Shown: positions 11,900-22,854 of the stretch, one piece after another
How positions within the stretch are numbered: position 1 is the stretch's first letter
Layout: each line of letters opens with the position of its first letter
Source of the DNA: Eumeta japonica
Lineage: Eukaryota > Arthropoda > Insecta > Lepidoptera > Psychidae
Direction of reading: 5' to 3'
DNA length: 64,000 nt
NCBI GenBank assembly: GCA_005406025.1
Contig: BGZK01000182.1
Location: 248,001-312,000, forward strand
The notes under the pieces: generated by a model
Told to the model about the DNA's origin: nothing
Databases searched by the model: none
What the model saw: the letters and a program-made list of their open reading frames with translations, nothing else
Made by a program: the position numbers and the translations under genes

Positions 11900-13125
11900 T
11901 TTATACATATAGGATACAATTCAATCTAAGGTATTTAAAACATAATTTAGTCTCCTAATTTATTATTTCATTCTTAAAATATGACAACAATGAAGAGTTT
12001 GAATCAGAAAAAAACTCCATTGACTTACTTTCCAAATATAATTAAATAGATTGTAATGTATCTTTGATCACGAGCATAAAAATAAAAAAATAATAATTTC
12101 ACTTAAAAAACTTGTCTTGTTTCTAATTCGTTGAAATAATATCTATCATATAACGTCATTGTAATTATTACTTCTTACATATTCTTTAATTAAAAAAATG
12201 TGTAAGTTTTCATTTCTGTCACGTGGTTATAATCATACACAAGTTTCTTTTTATATGTAATTTGTTATTGGTGATATTTCGACTTCGCTTGGATACTGAT
12301 TTAATAAGGGGCCCGACAAAGCTCTTGCAAAATATTCTGAGCAAATATTCAGACCAGGGATGAGCAGCAACACCATAGACGCGAAAGATCGAAGGCTGTG
12401 GCAGTCGTCCTGTTAGCAAGCTTACAGGTAAAGGTCACGCCCTTCAAATAGAAAACAATATAAAAAGACAGCGCATTGTCTATAGACGAACGGTAAAGGT
12501 GGTTAAACTTTATATATCTTATAAATCACTCACAAAATAAGAAGACAATAAAACGAATAAGTAAATAAATAAACATTTATTCGGTCCACAATAAATGAAA
12601 ATAACATAAATAGAAAATATTAATAATAACTTAATTAATAAGTTCCACATTTACTCGAATACAGACAAATATTTTAATTGAAAAATAAATAAAATCATTG
12701 TCTTATGATTAAAGAAGTATGAAAAAAAAATCGAAAAGATAACCAGCCCAGCAAATTGTTGCAGCCTGATCCACCACTCTGATCTTCAGCTGGATTCTGA
12801 AAACCTAATATCGGTTCAGATAGCCGCGTTGAACAGAAATTCTGTATACACAAAAAATAAAACAGGGTAATTAGCCATGCATTGGGCAATATTAAGTCAA
12901 CGAAAATCCCATTAACTATATTCTTCAAAAAAATGAGATATTTCAGTGGGGTACTTATAGCTTCTTTCTATGTGTCTTTCTAAACCCATTATACTCATCA
13001 ATTCGATAGATTCATTTCGGATATGACTCTCTTTCAAAGTCTCAAACTACTAAAGAGCTATTTGAACTTTGAAGTGCAAAATCACTTCACATAATGCATA
13101 TATCGTATTTTGCATTGCGTGCGAA
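11900..13125. other. AT-rich spacer without recognised features
   Basis: No gene, TIR or tandem structure was identified. Short minus-strand frames at 12219-12419 and 12695-12928 have no recognised similarity. Confidence 0.5.
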
Positions 13126-13440
13126 ACCTTCGTACTCGCTCCAGCCACTCTTGACCGTCACGTATAATCAGACTCACTCGTATATATCCGTGCAGGCGGA
13201 GCCGTAGGCTGTTGCCGGTCGAGCCTAAATTGACAATGTAACATATACACCCGCCCACAATTACACCTGTAACATGTTACGCGCGCTCTAACGAAACTAC
13301 GAGGTGTCCCGGGACTCATTACACTGCATTCGTATGAAATTCCAGCTCAGAGCGAAGCATTCGTTGTAATTCACCTCCGAAACTCGAAACTCCAGTCCCG
13401 CGGGAATCGGGAACAACGATTTTCCCATCTGTAGTGAAGA
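13126..13440. other. GC-raised patch of unknown nature
   Basis: Base composition changes from AT-rich to balanced, with segments such as GCAGGCGGAGCCGTAGGCTG and AGTCCCGCGGGAATCGGGAA. No open frame, tRNA or known repeat is visible. It could be a degenerate transposon body or a conserved non-coding block; the sequence alone does not decide. Confidence 0.3.
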
Positions 13441-14750
13441 AACCATCCAAACTTGGTTCCATCAATCATTTTATATTAATGTACGGCCATGTATTTTGGA
13501 ACGTGATTGCTTTTGATGAATCACTTTTTGTGACGGAACGATGTTAATGGTCTACGTTGCTGGTGTCCGAGGTATTTATCCGGCTGCTGTAAAACAAATA
13601 CAGAACTGTGATAATGTTAATGAAAATAATTTTTGAATACGATTAATTAAATAACTTTCGTAAAACGGCGCATATTTTAAAAGAAATATTTCATAAAGAA
13701 TATTTTACACACTTTATCGTTAACCGTTGGAGCGCTCAATACTCATCAGTGTTGGCAAACTGATGTATGTGTGTAAACTACTTTGACAGTATTTTGAAAA
13801 ATTATTTCTTTCAAAATTTCTTTTTCACCATTTATGGATTCTTTCTATTTCATGTTTTTGATATCGTAAATATCCTAATGCTGTATACATAAATACGTCG
13901 CATTCCAGGTTTACTGACCAAAGTCGATTGCAAAAAGGAAGGTAAGGCAAAGAAACATATGCAAGTTTAATTAAGAAATTATCCTTTATGTAATTAAGCA
14001 TAGTTTTGGGTTAATCCGAAAAGGAGTCATGCAATCAATTAGAGTATGTTTAATTACCAATCAAATAGTCACAACATATAAAATGTTGTTTATTAATCTT
14101 TAAGGCATAATATCAATTATACAATTGAAACACCTTTTAAAGTCAAAATACAAATTATTCATCTGGCACATATTTTTGAACCAAAATACTGATTTGACAT
14201 ATGAAATAGATTCTTAAGTGAAAATGTTAATTATGCATCTTGCACTAATTTCTAGGTTAGGATATAAGAATTGAAAAAATAAGTTGTGACCGACCAATGC
14301 ACAAACACCCTAGGTTCGGTTTAAACACTAAATTATTTCACCTTGATCATCTTTGTACGAAAAGCCAAAAGTTTCAAGCTTTACCTCAAATCCATAAAAT
14401 AGTTAATTACAATTATCGATTTACTGTAATCGTTAGTATATCGCTACGATATAAAACGTTGTCAGGTTGACTGTTTATTTTCCTATTTAGTCCATGGTAC
14501 TGTACCAATAAGCTTTAATTTTGACACACAGAAATGCTCGTAGCTCTAACCAAAAAAATAATCTATACGCAAACATAAAATATGTCTTTTACAAATAATA
14601 CAATCTATTTAATTTTTAATTTCGTGCACAATATGACTGTAACACCAGCAACTCTACGAATATACTCGAAAATCATTAAAATAATGAAATTCAATTTCTC
14701 ACACATTCTAGCCGTAATTTTCATGAAACTAGTTTATGCGCAAAATTGAA
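13441..14750. other. AT-rich spacer without recognised features
   Basis: No supported features in this stretch. Confidence 0.5.
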
Positions 14751-14753
14751 AGA

Positions 14754-14809
14754 CGATAATGGAATACAAATAAATAAAAATGGATTTATTTATTTGTATT
14801 CCATTATCG
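14754..14809. repeat. Perfect inverted repeat, 25-bp arms, 6-nt loop
   Basis: The arm CGATAATGGAATACAAATAA plus ATAAA is repeated exactly in inverted orientation after the spacer AATGGA. Perfect arms in AT-rich, decaying DNA suggest a recent origin or ongoing arm-to-arm correction. It could be a minimal fold-back element. Confidence 0.93.
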
Positions 14810-15071
14810 CGCTAAACAACCTAAATAGATCAACTTCAAATTTTACACCCTGAGTGACTGCATATCAATTCAAGTGTAAATAATATATAAAAGGAAAATA
14901 ATTTCGGTCTGCTTGTTTTATTTATAATTACCTGAGTGCGTACCCAAATAACCGTATATTTTATTTACAATTACATGGAAAACTGTCTTCTGATTGGAAC
15001 CAAATTTGCAATCAAACATTTAATGACGATTATTAAAAGACAGCAATTGATTTTATTAAAGCAAAACAATC

Positions 15072-15240
15072 GAGACCAGAAGCAAGACCAAATTGAAACC
15101 GAAAACGTGACTAGTGTCGTAATTAGAACAAAACTGTGATAGCGGAGTCGCATTCGGGACTCAGAACGGAGTCCGAACCGAAACTAAGACCGCTGCCGCG
15201 TCGATACTGGGATTGAACGCGGGTCTGGGAACAGAATTAA
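15072..15240. repeat. Degenerate GAACGGAGTC-type tract
   Basis: Successive variants include GACCAGAAGCAAGACCAAAT, GGGACTCAGAACGGAGTCCG, AACCGAAACTAAGACCGCTG and GATACTGGGATTGAACGCGG. Same class as the other degenerate tracts. Overlapping frames on both strands are artefacts. Confidence 0.5.
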
Positions 15241-15960
15241 AATCATCCTTTGTATCGTTCATGATATCTGCACAAAAAAAAAAACAAACGATTTATTTTG
15301 CGTCTGTTTGGACGTAGCTTCGGGCAAAATTTTGTTTGAAATCCAATTACGTATTGAAAATATCAAAGACTAAACCATCCACAGAGGCTCTGGGGGGACT
15401 GCGGTTCGAGCGATAATCTATTGAATATATTTCCTTTGAGATTCACAATAAAAATCCGCAAATCCAAATACATGGTTTCATTAACCAATTAGCTCGCCTG
15501 TAACTTGTTCAGCTCGCGGCGGAGCGCTTTTGTTAGACAGCCCGAAACTTGAAATGCCAAAGGTAACATTAAGGGCATTTTATACCTACTACAATAACAG
15601 GATATTTTGCTGGAAAATCAGATTATTCCCGTATTCGAGGCAATTTTACGAGGTTTCAGTTACATTGCGTGGGTGGTAACAGTGCGCTATTACGGAACAG
15701 GAACATTGTAACTTAACCGTGTTCGGTGTAGTTATTATTTTTAATGAATCAATTAATGATAATTCACGTGATCCTGTGCGATAATTTCATTAAAGTTCAC
15801 GTAATTACTTGTCTGAGAAATTAACTTAATGCCTTAAGATGCAATCGAGTGTCGCGGCGACACTCTTAAGTATAAGTCTTTGACGCACAAGCATGTGCTA
15901 TGATCTGAACCAAAGAACTTACAAAAATGTTCTTTTCTACATCAGTATTTTCTACTTCAG
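15241..15960. other. Unassigned spacer with a GC-raised centre
   Basis: Around 15380-15570 the GC content rises (GCTCGCGGCGGAGCGCTTTT) but no ORF or known repeat is recognised. Confidence 0.35.
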
Positions 15961-15966
15961 AACTTT

Positions 15967-16018
15967 CCATTATCCAAGTCTTAAACGTATATATATACGT
16001 TTATGGTTTAGATAATGG
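15967..16018. repeat. Imperfect inverted repeat centred on TATATATA
   Basis: CCATTATCCAAGTCTTAAAC and its approximate inverse GTTTATGGTTTAGATAATGG flank a GTATATATATAC core. The 25-bp arms carry about four mismatches. Confidence 0.8.
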
Positions 16019-16162
16019 GATATGATGTAAAATATATTTTATCGTTTATAACACTAAAAAACTAAGAAGTCCTTGCAGAAGTCCTAGTGCAGTAGTTCTG
16101 TTCTACACTAAAAAAGTAGCCAAATAAAATAAGAAAATATGCAAGAACATCTATATGGTATA

Positions 16163-16245
16163 ATAAAACAATCAATCAAAGAAATATACCTTTATACGTA
16201 TATATATGCACATATGAAAGTATACTTCTTTGATGGATTATTTTA
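16163..16245. repeat. Imperfect ~40-bp-arm inverted repeat
   Basis: Left arm AATCAATCAAAGAAATATAC pairs with the inverse of GTATACTTCTTTGATGGATT; the arms continue toward a centre of alternating TA and CATATG. It is probably a decayed small fold-back or MITE-like element. Confidence 0.7.
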
Positions 16246-16494
16246 CATTTTTAATGTAAATCAAGAGTCACACTTGGCCAAAACCATATTTTGCTAACTT
16301 TTTATCTATTTACAAATGAATGTAAATAACTCTTTAAAATTTATTCTTTCACAAAATAAGTCGCTTATTTGTTTATAATAATATAATAAAACGGGAGAGT
16401 ATTTTTGTTTAAACGCGCTAATCATTGGAACTAGCAGTCGGATTCTTTTTGCAGTAAATTATTCGTTTCTCAAGGAATGTTGTTGATTGTACAA

Positions 16495-16560
16495 CAACAG
16501 TTAAAGCAAGTAATGATACTTCGACTACAACAGTTAAAGCAAGTAATGATATATCAACGT
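16495..16560. repeat. Two-copy 33-bp direct repeat
   Basis: CAACAGTTAAAGCAAGTAAT GATA occurs twice, 33 bp apart. On the minus strand an 82-codon frame (16418-16666) runs through it and shows the duplication as repeated LLALTVVV; I do not recognise a protein and do not call a gene. Confidence 0.85.
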
Positions 16561-16660
16561 CAGCCATTCTGGCAAACTGTTGGTGAGCGAGCCGTGCGAT
16601 GCAGTGAAGCTGGCGGTGGGTCCTGCATGCGTTAGGCAGTACGACAAAAAACCGAGCAGA

Positions 16661-17340
16661 ACCCATACATGCCCTTAATGATCAACTGAAATGTGTCACA
16701 TTTTTGCTGAACGTGTGCACGCCTTTAGTTTTATACAGTGTGTATAAAAACTAAGCGCACTTTCATTTGACTTTGTCAGATTTTTTACGTCTGAAACTTG
16801 CGCGTTTAGTTAACCCATACATGCACTTAATGATCAATTTAAATGTGTCACATTTTTGCTGAACGTGTGTACGCCTTTAGTTTTTATACAGTGTGTATAA
16901 AAACTAAGTGCACTTTCATTCGACTTTATCAGATTTTTTACGTCTGAAACTTGCGCGTTTAGTTAACCCATACATGTACTCAATGATCAACTTAAATGTG
17001 TCACATTTTCGCTGAACGTGTGTACGCCTTTAGTTTTTATACAGTGTGTATAAAACTAAGTTTCATTCGACTTTATCAGATTTTTTACGTCTGAAACTTG
17101 CGCGTTTAGTTAACCCATACATGTACTCAATGATCAACTTAAATATGTCACATTTTCGCTGAACGTGTGTACGCCTTTAGTTTTTATATAATATGTATAA
17201 AAACTAAGCGCACTTTCATTTGAGTTTATCAGATTTTTTACGTCTGAAACTTGCGCGTTTAGTTAACCCATACATGCACTTAATGATCAACTTAAATGTG
17301 TCACATTTTCGCAGAAAGTGTGTACGCCTTTAGTGACATT
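16661..17340. repeat. Satellite C: ~152-bp tandem repeat, about 4.5 copies
   Basis: Units begin with ACCCATACATG at 16661, 16813, 16966, 17113 and 17266 (the last is partial). Shared blocks are AATGTGTCACATTTT, GAACGTGTGTACGCCTTTAG, CAGATTTTTTACGTCTGAAA and CTTGCGCGTTTAGTT. Each full unit carries an internal palindrome, TAGTTTTTATACAG/TGTGTATAAAAACTA, so every unit can form a hairpin; in the third unit 6-7 bases beside the palindrome are deleted. No reading frame persists. Confidence 0.95.
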
Positions 17341-17599
17341 GTGTAAAATCACATTTACTTTTTTTTAAAACGCCCAAAATAATACAATTTCAAATATACA
17401 CAGTCAAGCGACTTGTGGCATGGAACGAAAAGAGTTAAACCGTAATATTGATTGTAAAAAAGAATACCGATCAGTTATAAATTAGTTTAAACGAGTTCCA
17501 ACTATAAATAAATCATAACTAAAAAGGTTGCAACAAAAACTACCAATATTCATTGCAATTCTTTTTTAAAACAAACAATTTGATGGGCAGAACCATGAT
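17341..17599. other. AT-rich spacer
   Basis: No features recognised. Confidence 0.5.
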
Positions 17600-17905
17600 G
17601 TGGTCAACTTGGCTTCAACACAAAAATGGAGCGGCTTGACCAGTGATGTGCGACACCCTCACAGAATACAGATCTGAAGTAAGAGCTTCTGCTGTTGAAT
17701 TTCGTCCAGTGAGTTAGAGTTCCGATGGTCCACTTCCCTCTTTATCATCCACTCTCCCTCCATAAAATATAATATTGCTATCCAAGAGGCCGGTAACTCA
17801 TGACTCCTCTAGAGTTGCGAGCGTTCATGGGCGACAATGACTACCTACTCTCTGTTCGCTAGAAGGTCGTATGCCCTTCACAACGACTCACAACACTGGC
17901 GCGCG
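17600..17905 (-). repeat. Dispersed repeat family D, copy 2 (-)
   Basis: The reverse complement carries GCCCATGAACGCTCGCAACT, CTAGAGGAGTCATGAGTTAC, CGGCCTCTTGGATAGC, GTGGACCATCGGAACTCTAA and CTGGACGAAATTCAACAGCA in the same order as the plus-strand copies at 9225-9500 and 53455-53790. Substitutions are scattered and there is no shared ORF. Confidence 0.75.
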
Positions 17906-18074
17906 CCTATACATGTTTCACATCAAAAATGGAGAAGTATTAATTTTAACATCTATGCCGTCGCCGGATCTACTACTCTAATGCCATTTAAATAACTTTC
18001 CTATCTAATAAAATATTTTATATAACATATATTATAAATAATATCAGTTACAATGTTCACTTTGTAAAATAATC
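17906..18074. other. AT-rich spacer
   Basis: No features recognised. Confidence 0.5.
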
Positions 18075-18400
18075 ATAAAAAAGGGAAACCTTAATTTTCA
18101 AAATATAGTCCATCGTATTCTCTGATCGTAACCTAACATTCAACTAGCTCTCTGCAATTTTGGTGAAACCATTCCTTGGGCTTAGATGCAAAGAACTGCC
18201 TTACTGAATTTTCGACGTCTCCATTGGACTCACAATTTTCCATGACACAGTTTCACCGTCGATATGAATAAATAGTGTAACGGTGCAAGGTTCGGACTAA
18301 ATTCTGAATGTGAAACGAGTTCAACACCATCAAACTCGTCGACCTTATTCCTCGCGACTTTCGCAGTATGTGGTCTAGCGTTGTCATGTTTAAAAGCGCC
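18075..18400 (-). pseudogene. Mariner transposase C-terminal relic (-)
   Basis: The minus strand reads HDNARPHTAKVARNK, then VELVSHSEFSPNLAPLHYLF and further C-terminal residues in one frame interrupted by three stops. The usual pattern is HDNARPHTAKVTKNK followed by LPHPAYSPDLAPSDYHLF. The second catalytic Asp (HDNARP) is kept. The third, normally in SDYHLF, reads LHYLF, so it is lost. Only the C-terminal third is present, and the rest of the element was not found. It abuts a fragment of a different mariner family in the opposite orientation (18485-18690). Confidence 0.85.
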
Positions 18401-18484
18401 AGTTTTCTGTTCACTAAACCTGGTTATTACTTCAACAAAGCCCCATACAATCGTATCAGTTGTTCATTATTTAAGTGACATTTT

Positions 18485-18690
18485 ATTTACCCGCCCGACA
18501 GCCCCGACCTCACACCATACGATTCTAATTAATTTCCTAAAATGAAAGAAAAACTTTAAGGAAAGTGGCTTACGGACGCTGAGGAATCAGTAGCTGTATA
18601 TGAAAAGACCGTCGAAGCTACCCCAAAGTGCGAGTGCGCAAAGTCTTTCTTTCAGTGGTCTCTTTATAGCCATAATATCCCACGGCGGTG
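18485..18690 (+). pseudogene. Mariner transposase C-terminal relic (+), second family
   Basis: The plus strand reads YPPDSPDLTPYDSN, a stop, FPKMKEKL, a stop, GKWLTDAEESVAVYEKTVEA, TPKCECAKSFFQWSLYS. Intact relatives read HPPYSPDLAPCDFFLFPKIK and onward. It is a C-terminal fragment only, of the SETMAR-like mariner group also seen at 2.9-3.9 kb and 50.8-51.2 kb. The third catalytic Asp (PYD) is present but two in-frame stops make it non-coding. Its neighbour on the left lies in the opposite orientation. Confidence 0.82.
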
Positions 18691-19785
18691 GGCAATCAGA
18701 AAGCGAATGATCTACCATCGCCTAATCTCTATTATTAAAACAATGAATCCAACCCCGTGCTGTTCGTTCATTGACTGCATCTTCTTCAATTTTACGTATT
18801 TTCCTACTGCTACGGCTGTTTCAAACTTATTTTTGCTAATGATTTCTTAACAATAAACGCATTTCATATTTATCTCACTTAGACTTAAAACAGACTAAAA
18901 AAAACTAATCTAATTAAAAAAAATCCAAAAATAGTTGTACTCTTCATAGAACTAGAGACTTGTAACAAAATATGACATGTACAAAAATAATCTTTTCATT
19001 TATGAAAACCGACATTTATTTACATTACAAAACAGCCTGTATTTCCATTCTCTTAAAATTCGGATTAATAAAAAGTAAGTACCTAGATAAATGTTACCAC
19101 CTACGTCATCATTAAAAACATTTATTAATACGATATTAACAACATTTTCGAATAAAAGTATTTATAACCATTTTGAACTTTACAAACCATATTAGTTACG
19201 ATTATTAGACTATTAGAATTTTAATTTATTAAAGCCATTTTTGTATTTAATTTAGTTAAAGTTAATCCTTAAACATTTTATTAACTTAATTAATTCACGT
19301 ATGAAAACCAATTTAATTCCCGAATAACTCAATATTATACCGAAATGGAGATAACTTACAGCCGATATAAACAAAATTTGTTAAAGTATAAAAGAAACGC
19401 TATCACTAATGACGTACTATTAACTACACACTCGTATTACTGTAACCTGTATCGAATCTCTCTGAGTACATTTGGTGCGTATAAAAGGCCTATAATTGGA
19501 TCACGGCTGACGTCGACAATAAAAGTCTGTGATGACGTCATTACTATATGACACTTCACGGACTGCCACTTACGCTGTAACGAGTGCGAAACTTTATACC
19601 TATTCACACTGGTCTTAAACAAGTTAAGCTTCTTTCTCCGTTAGTTGCGAGTTTAAAATACTGTGTCAAATGCAATGGAAGAAAGATTGTAACGAACGGT
19701 CGAATACAAAAGGGATATGCTATAAGACAATACAGAGTGAGCCCCCTTGGCTAATGAGTAGGCATCAATGTAAATTGGAATAAAT
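18691..19785. other. AT-rich spacer without recognised features
   Basis: A 68-codon frame at 19345-19551 (+) and an overlapping minus frame have no recognised similarity. No other structure was found. Confidence 0.45.
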
Positions 19786-20010
19786 GAAAAACAATTGGAT
19801 CTGGCCATATTCCGTGAAAAGAAACTGCGTACCTTACGAAAAACGTAAGTTCGCCCAACTGTGAATTATGTGGACAAATTGAGGACGTATTTCGTCTTCT
19901 TATGGAGTGTGAGCGAAATAAAATGGAGAAAGAAGTATTTTTAAGAAATTTTAAGATTATTAGGTCGGGTATAAGAATTGTTCAGAGTAAGCTACACAAA
20001 TGCTAGGAAT
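19786..20010 (+). pseudogene. Non-LTR retrotransposon C-terminal zinc-knuckle relic
   Basis: One plus-strand frame reads SSPNCELCGQIEDVFRLLME, then CERNKMEKEVFLRNF and SGIRIVQSKLHKC before a stop. The CxxC...H-or-substitute...C pattern after the reverse transcriptase is typical of the C-terminal knuckle of R1/Jockey-type LINEs (CxLCG...EDVxHxLxEC). Here the expected His is Arg. Only about 60 codons remain. The upstream polymerase is absent. Confidence 0.6.
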
Positions 20011-20678
20011 AAAAGTAGACTAATTAATGTTTTATATATATAATTAGTTAATTAAGGTTTTGCTCGTTGGAACTGACATGTCTTTATAGACAGAATTCCT
20101 TAAATACATAAAAATTAAAAAAACTCCTTTCCACATCGCCACAGTAAGATAAATAATATGAGATGTCTCGCTTACAATGTCAGTATGGGAGTATATCGCA
20201 AGCTGTCGGGTCGGAAATGAAGCTGACCTACCCATCACAAACACATCGCACGCCCTCTATCGCGTTCAACAGATATGTTCACATCACATTTTTCTTCCTC
20301 GTTTCATTTTCTACTAAAGGTATCTTCAATACTACAAAGCATACAAAAGTGCTACGACATCATATTTATAATCTTCTAGACCGAAATTTATAAAGCGTGA
20401 AACAAACGATATGAGCATCTATTAGTTTATATTGGATACTAGTCAATGTATGCTGTTGGTGCCATTGCTATATTTGATAAGAATATTATGCAATATTTGT
20501 TGTCGAGCTATTTCACTTTTCTTCAATGTTGTAATAATATTTTGATTATAATTTATGGATGCCTATTCGAGTGTGCATAAACTCTACGCTAACTAAAAAA
20601 CTTTTATACGTTATTTACAAAAGTCTTAGAGATAGCTGGATATGGACAACCTTAACTGTGTACTCGTAGTAATTAATT
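20011..20678. other. AT-rich spacer
   Basis: Opposed short frames at 20044-20244 and 20163-20393 lack recognised similarity. No other feature was found. Confidence 0.45.
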
Positions 20679-20696
20679 TATATATATATATATATA

Positions 20697-20736
20697 TAAT
20701 TCAATAAAGATATATATATATATCTTTATTGAATTA
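20697..20736. repeat. Perfect 40-bp palindrome
   Basis: TAATTCAATAAAGATATATA is followed immediately by its exact inverse complement, with no spacer. It joins a (TA)n run at 20679-20697. Perfect cruciform symmetry of this length is uncommon by chance, even in AT-rich DNA. Confidence 0.95.
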
Positions 20737-21100
20737 TTCACGTAAATATTGCATTTACAGCTATATAAAAACTATTATATATTTTTTTTTTGAGTTCTTA
20801 TTCGTATTACGATTTCATTTCATTTTTATATTACAGACGCCATAAACAATATACAATACGGGCATGGCCCGCCCGAAGGACTAAATAAGTCATCGCCTAT
20901 TTGATGCTCACTAATATACCTATTGCTTTCATCTAAATTGATGTTTTTACGTCTGCCTCTAGGGCTATTTTATTCGAGTTTTATGACTTTTACTGCCAAA
21001 TAACAGCTACGTAATAAACCGACCTCTAATTGATAGCGTTAAGGTTCATTTTCATTCTTAATTCGGCATTTTTTTCGTGGAACTGCCTCGCTGTCTCTTA

Positions 21101-21102
<2 letters not shown>

Positions 21103-21146
<44 letters not shown>
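21103..21146. repeat. (TA)n microsatellite
   Basis: About 21 TA repeats. Confidence 0.95.
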
Positions 21147-21149
<3 letters not shown>

Positions 21150-21505
21150 TATTATTAATCGTGCCCATATTATTAATACCTACTATTGATTCATACTGAA
21201 AGAGTGTATTAAAAAATAAATAACCAAAATATCTACATCAAATAGCGAAATACTCTAAATTACGTGGGCCGCTATGTGTTATGAAAGTAATCAGATAAAT
21301 ATAAAAAAAAATTGATCGTCTGTAAAGTCGGTTTACAGATGATAATTTTACGTGATAACGTCATAAAACATAAAACATTGATGAAAAATTGCATACTTTT
21401 ATGAATTGAATTGCATTATTATCGCTTGCCGCAATTGTTGTTGTAATAAACAAAGGAAACCACATTAACTTTTCACTTCACTCTATAAATAGTTTACAAA
21501 ACAGT
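21147..21505. other. AT-rich spacer
   Basis: No features recognised. An inverted pair around 21315-21350 (GATCGTCTGTAAA and TTTACAGATGATAA) could form a small hairpin. Confidence 0.4.
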
Positions 21506-22282
21506 TCATGTGTAGGTCGCGTGCGGCCGCTGTATCTCTTCTACTCGGTCTGATCGGCTGATGGAGTGGAAGAGAGATCGCTCGTTCCACGCTCTCGCTC
21601 GCACACTCGGCTCAGGCGGAACGCGACAATGAGTCATGCTTTTTCGTGCGTGCAGCCGGCGTTCATCGATTTATAAGACATTATCACATCAATAAACAGT
21701 TTATAACTGTTTACACACGATTGCGTATCGAATCGTGAAAGTCTCTTATCGATACTTTTAGCAATTTTTAACTCTTGCTCAGACAAAAACGTCATTTTCA
21801 TTACATGCAAATGGATTAGTTCTAATATATACATAAATTAGATTTTACCTATCGCATACATAAGATAGGTCTCCTTCTATGATAATACTTTAAAGTACAA
21901 TCTCTATTAATTCCCTCTTGCCCTACAAACCGACCCGAACGTGACGAACAATCGGATCCTAATTGAAGGAACGATGTAAGCTTCGAAAACTCCACAATAA
22001 AAATAAAACGAAATTTCGTTTAACGAGAGACAAGACGACGAAAGCTCCGGCAGCATTTTAAACGATCGTTTGGAAATTGATTCGAAAAGGAAGCGCATTC
22101 GGTTGAAAGCTTCCGAACGGAAAAATCGAGTCGGAACGGGCGCTACGATGAGCGCTGCGAGGAGACGGAGGAATCCGTACCTATTAATCCCCCCCTCGCC
22201 TCTCACCGTTCCAACCACTCCCCCCTCCCACCGCCCCCGAGGAATCTAACACTTAAACACAGTCCGCCTCGAGTCGAGCGAA
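21506..22282. promoter_or_regulatory. GC-raised region upstream of a possible promoter
   Basis: From about 21506 the sequence becomes richer in GC, with GGTCGCGTGCGGCCGCTG, then GAGAGATCGCTCGTTCCACG and CTCTCGCTCGCAC (GAGAG-type elements), and further on a pyrimidine-rich stretch (CCCCCCCTCGCC, CTCCCCCCTCCC) at 22180-22235. Such composition is compatible with an upstream regulatory region of the TATA-bearing start at 22284. It is inference from composition only. Open frames crossing it (21634-21834 and 21907-22218, minus) match nothing recognised. Confidence 0.25.
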
Positions 22283-22283
22283 A

Positions 22284-22291
22284 CTATAAAA
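22284..22291 (+). promoter_or_regulatory. Candidate TATA box
   Basis: CTATAAAA in a GC-raised context, about 180 bp upstream of the ATG at 22471. A start near 22315 would be expected; no strong insect initiator is visible at that spacing. Confidence 0.3.
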
Positions 22292-22444
22292 CACAAAAGC
22301 CCCACGTAGCGACTGACGGTAAATAGCTTTTTGTGTGTGCACGGGATAGAGTTCAGCTGCTGCGCTTTTACTTCTAACGCCGGCGGTAGTTAGTCGAGAG
22401 CGCGCCTTTCGTTTGCCGCAGACGGTGCTGAGACTAACCGGTGT

Positions 22445-22474
22445 ATGCGTTCAGCGTTTCACTTAATATTATGA
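22445..22474 (+). promoter_or_regulatory. Short upstream ORF overlapping the candidate start codon
   Basis: ATG at 22445 opens a 9-codon frame whose TGA (22472-22474) overlaps the next ATG (22471-22473) as ATGA. If this is a transcribed leader, the arrangement could allow re-initiation or damp translation of the downstream frame. Confidence 0.25.
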
Positions 22475-22545
22475 ATATTGAAGTAGGTCTGTCCTTCTTT
22501 CACGGAACAGAGGATCCGCGGGATTTGTTGTATCGAGATAGTAAG
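22471..22545 (+). CDS. Possible first coding exon of an unidentified host gene
   Basis: ATG at 22471 opens 25 codons reading MNIEVGLSFFHGTEDP then RDLLYRDSK, ending at AAG followed by GTAAGG, a good match to a GT splice donor (22546-22547), phase 0. The frame is also open upstream (a GTG at 22441 would extend it) and downstream into the presumed intron. Supporting context is a TATA-like box at 22284, a GC-raised leader, and base composition unlike the AT-rich transposon debris on both sides. I do not recognise the peptide. No second exon could be linked with confidence in the remaining sequence. It could be chance: the codon run is short and the evidence is positional only. Confidence 0.25.
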
Positions 22546-22854
22546 GTAAGGCGAAGAGTGATATATTTTGATCATGAAAATGTCCCACCTATAGCCTATG
22601 TCACTCTTTGTATTATCTTTTTCATGAAAAAATCCATAGCTTTTATGTGATAGTATTTTTGTTTTACTTTATAATCGGCGACGCGATCCGAACAAAGTTT
22701 GATTTGTTGATTGGTTTGACGTTGGAATGATTCTTAAGATGTTTTTTGTTCAGCCCAAATGCATATAGTTCCAGTAGGATTGAAAATTAGCCCAAATTTA
22801 ATACTATTCCGTGGTTAAAACGGTGTGTCTTGCAATCGTTATAATGAATGACCA

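Noticed and set aside
16418..16666. 82-codon minus frame containing LLALTVVV repeats
   Set aside because: It spans a 33-bp duplication next to a tandem array; no family recognised and no transcription signal.
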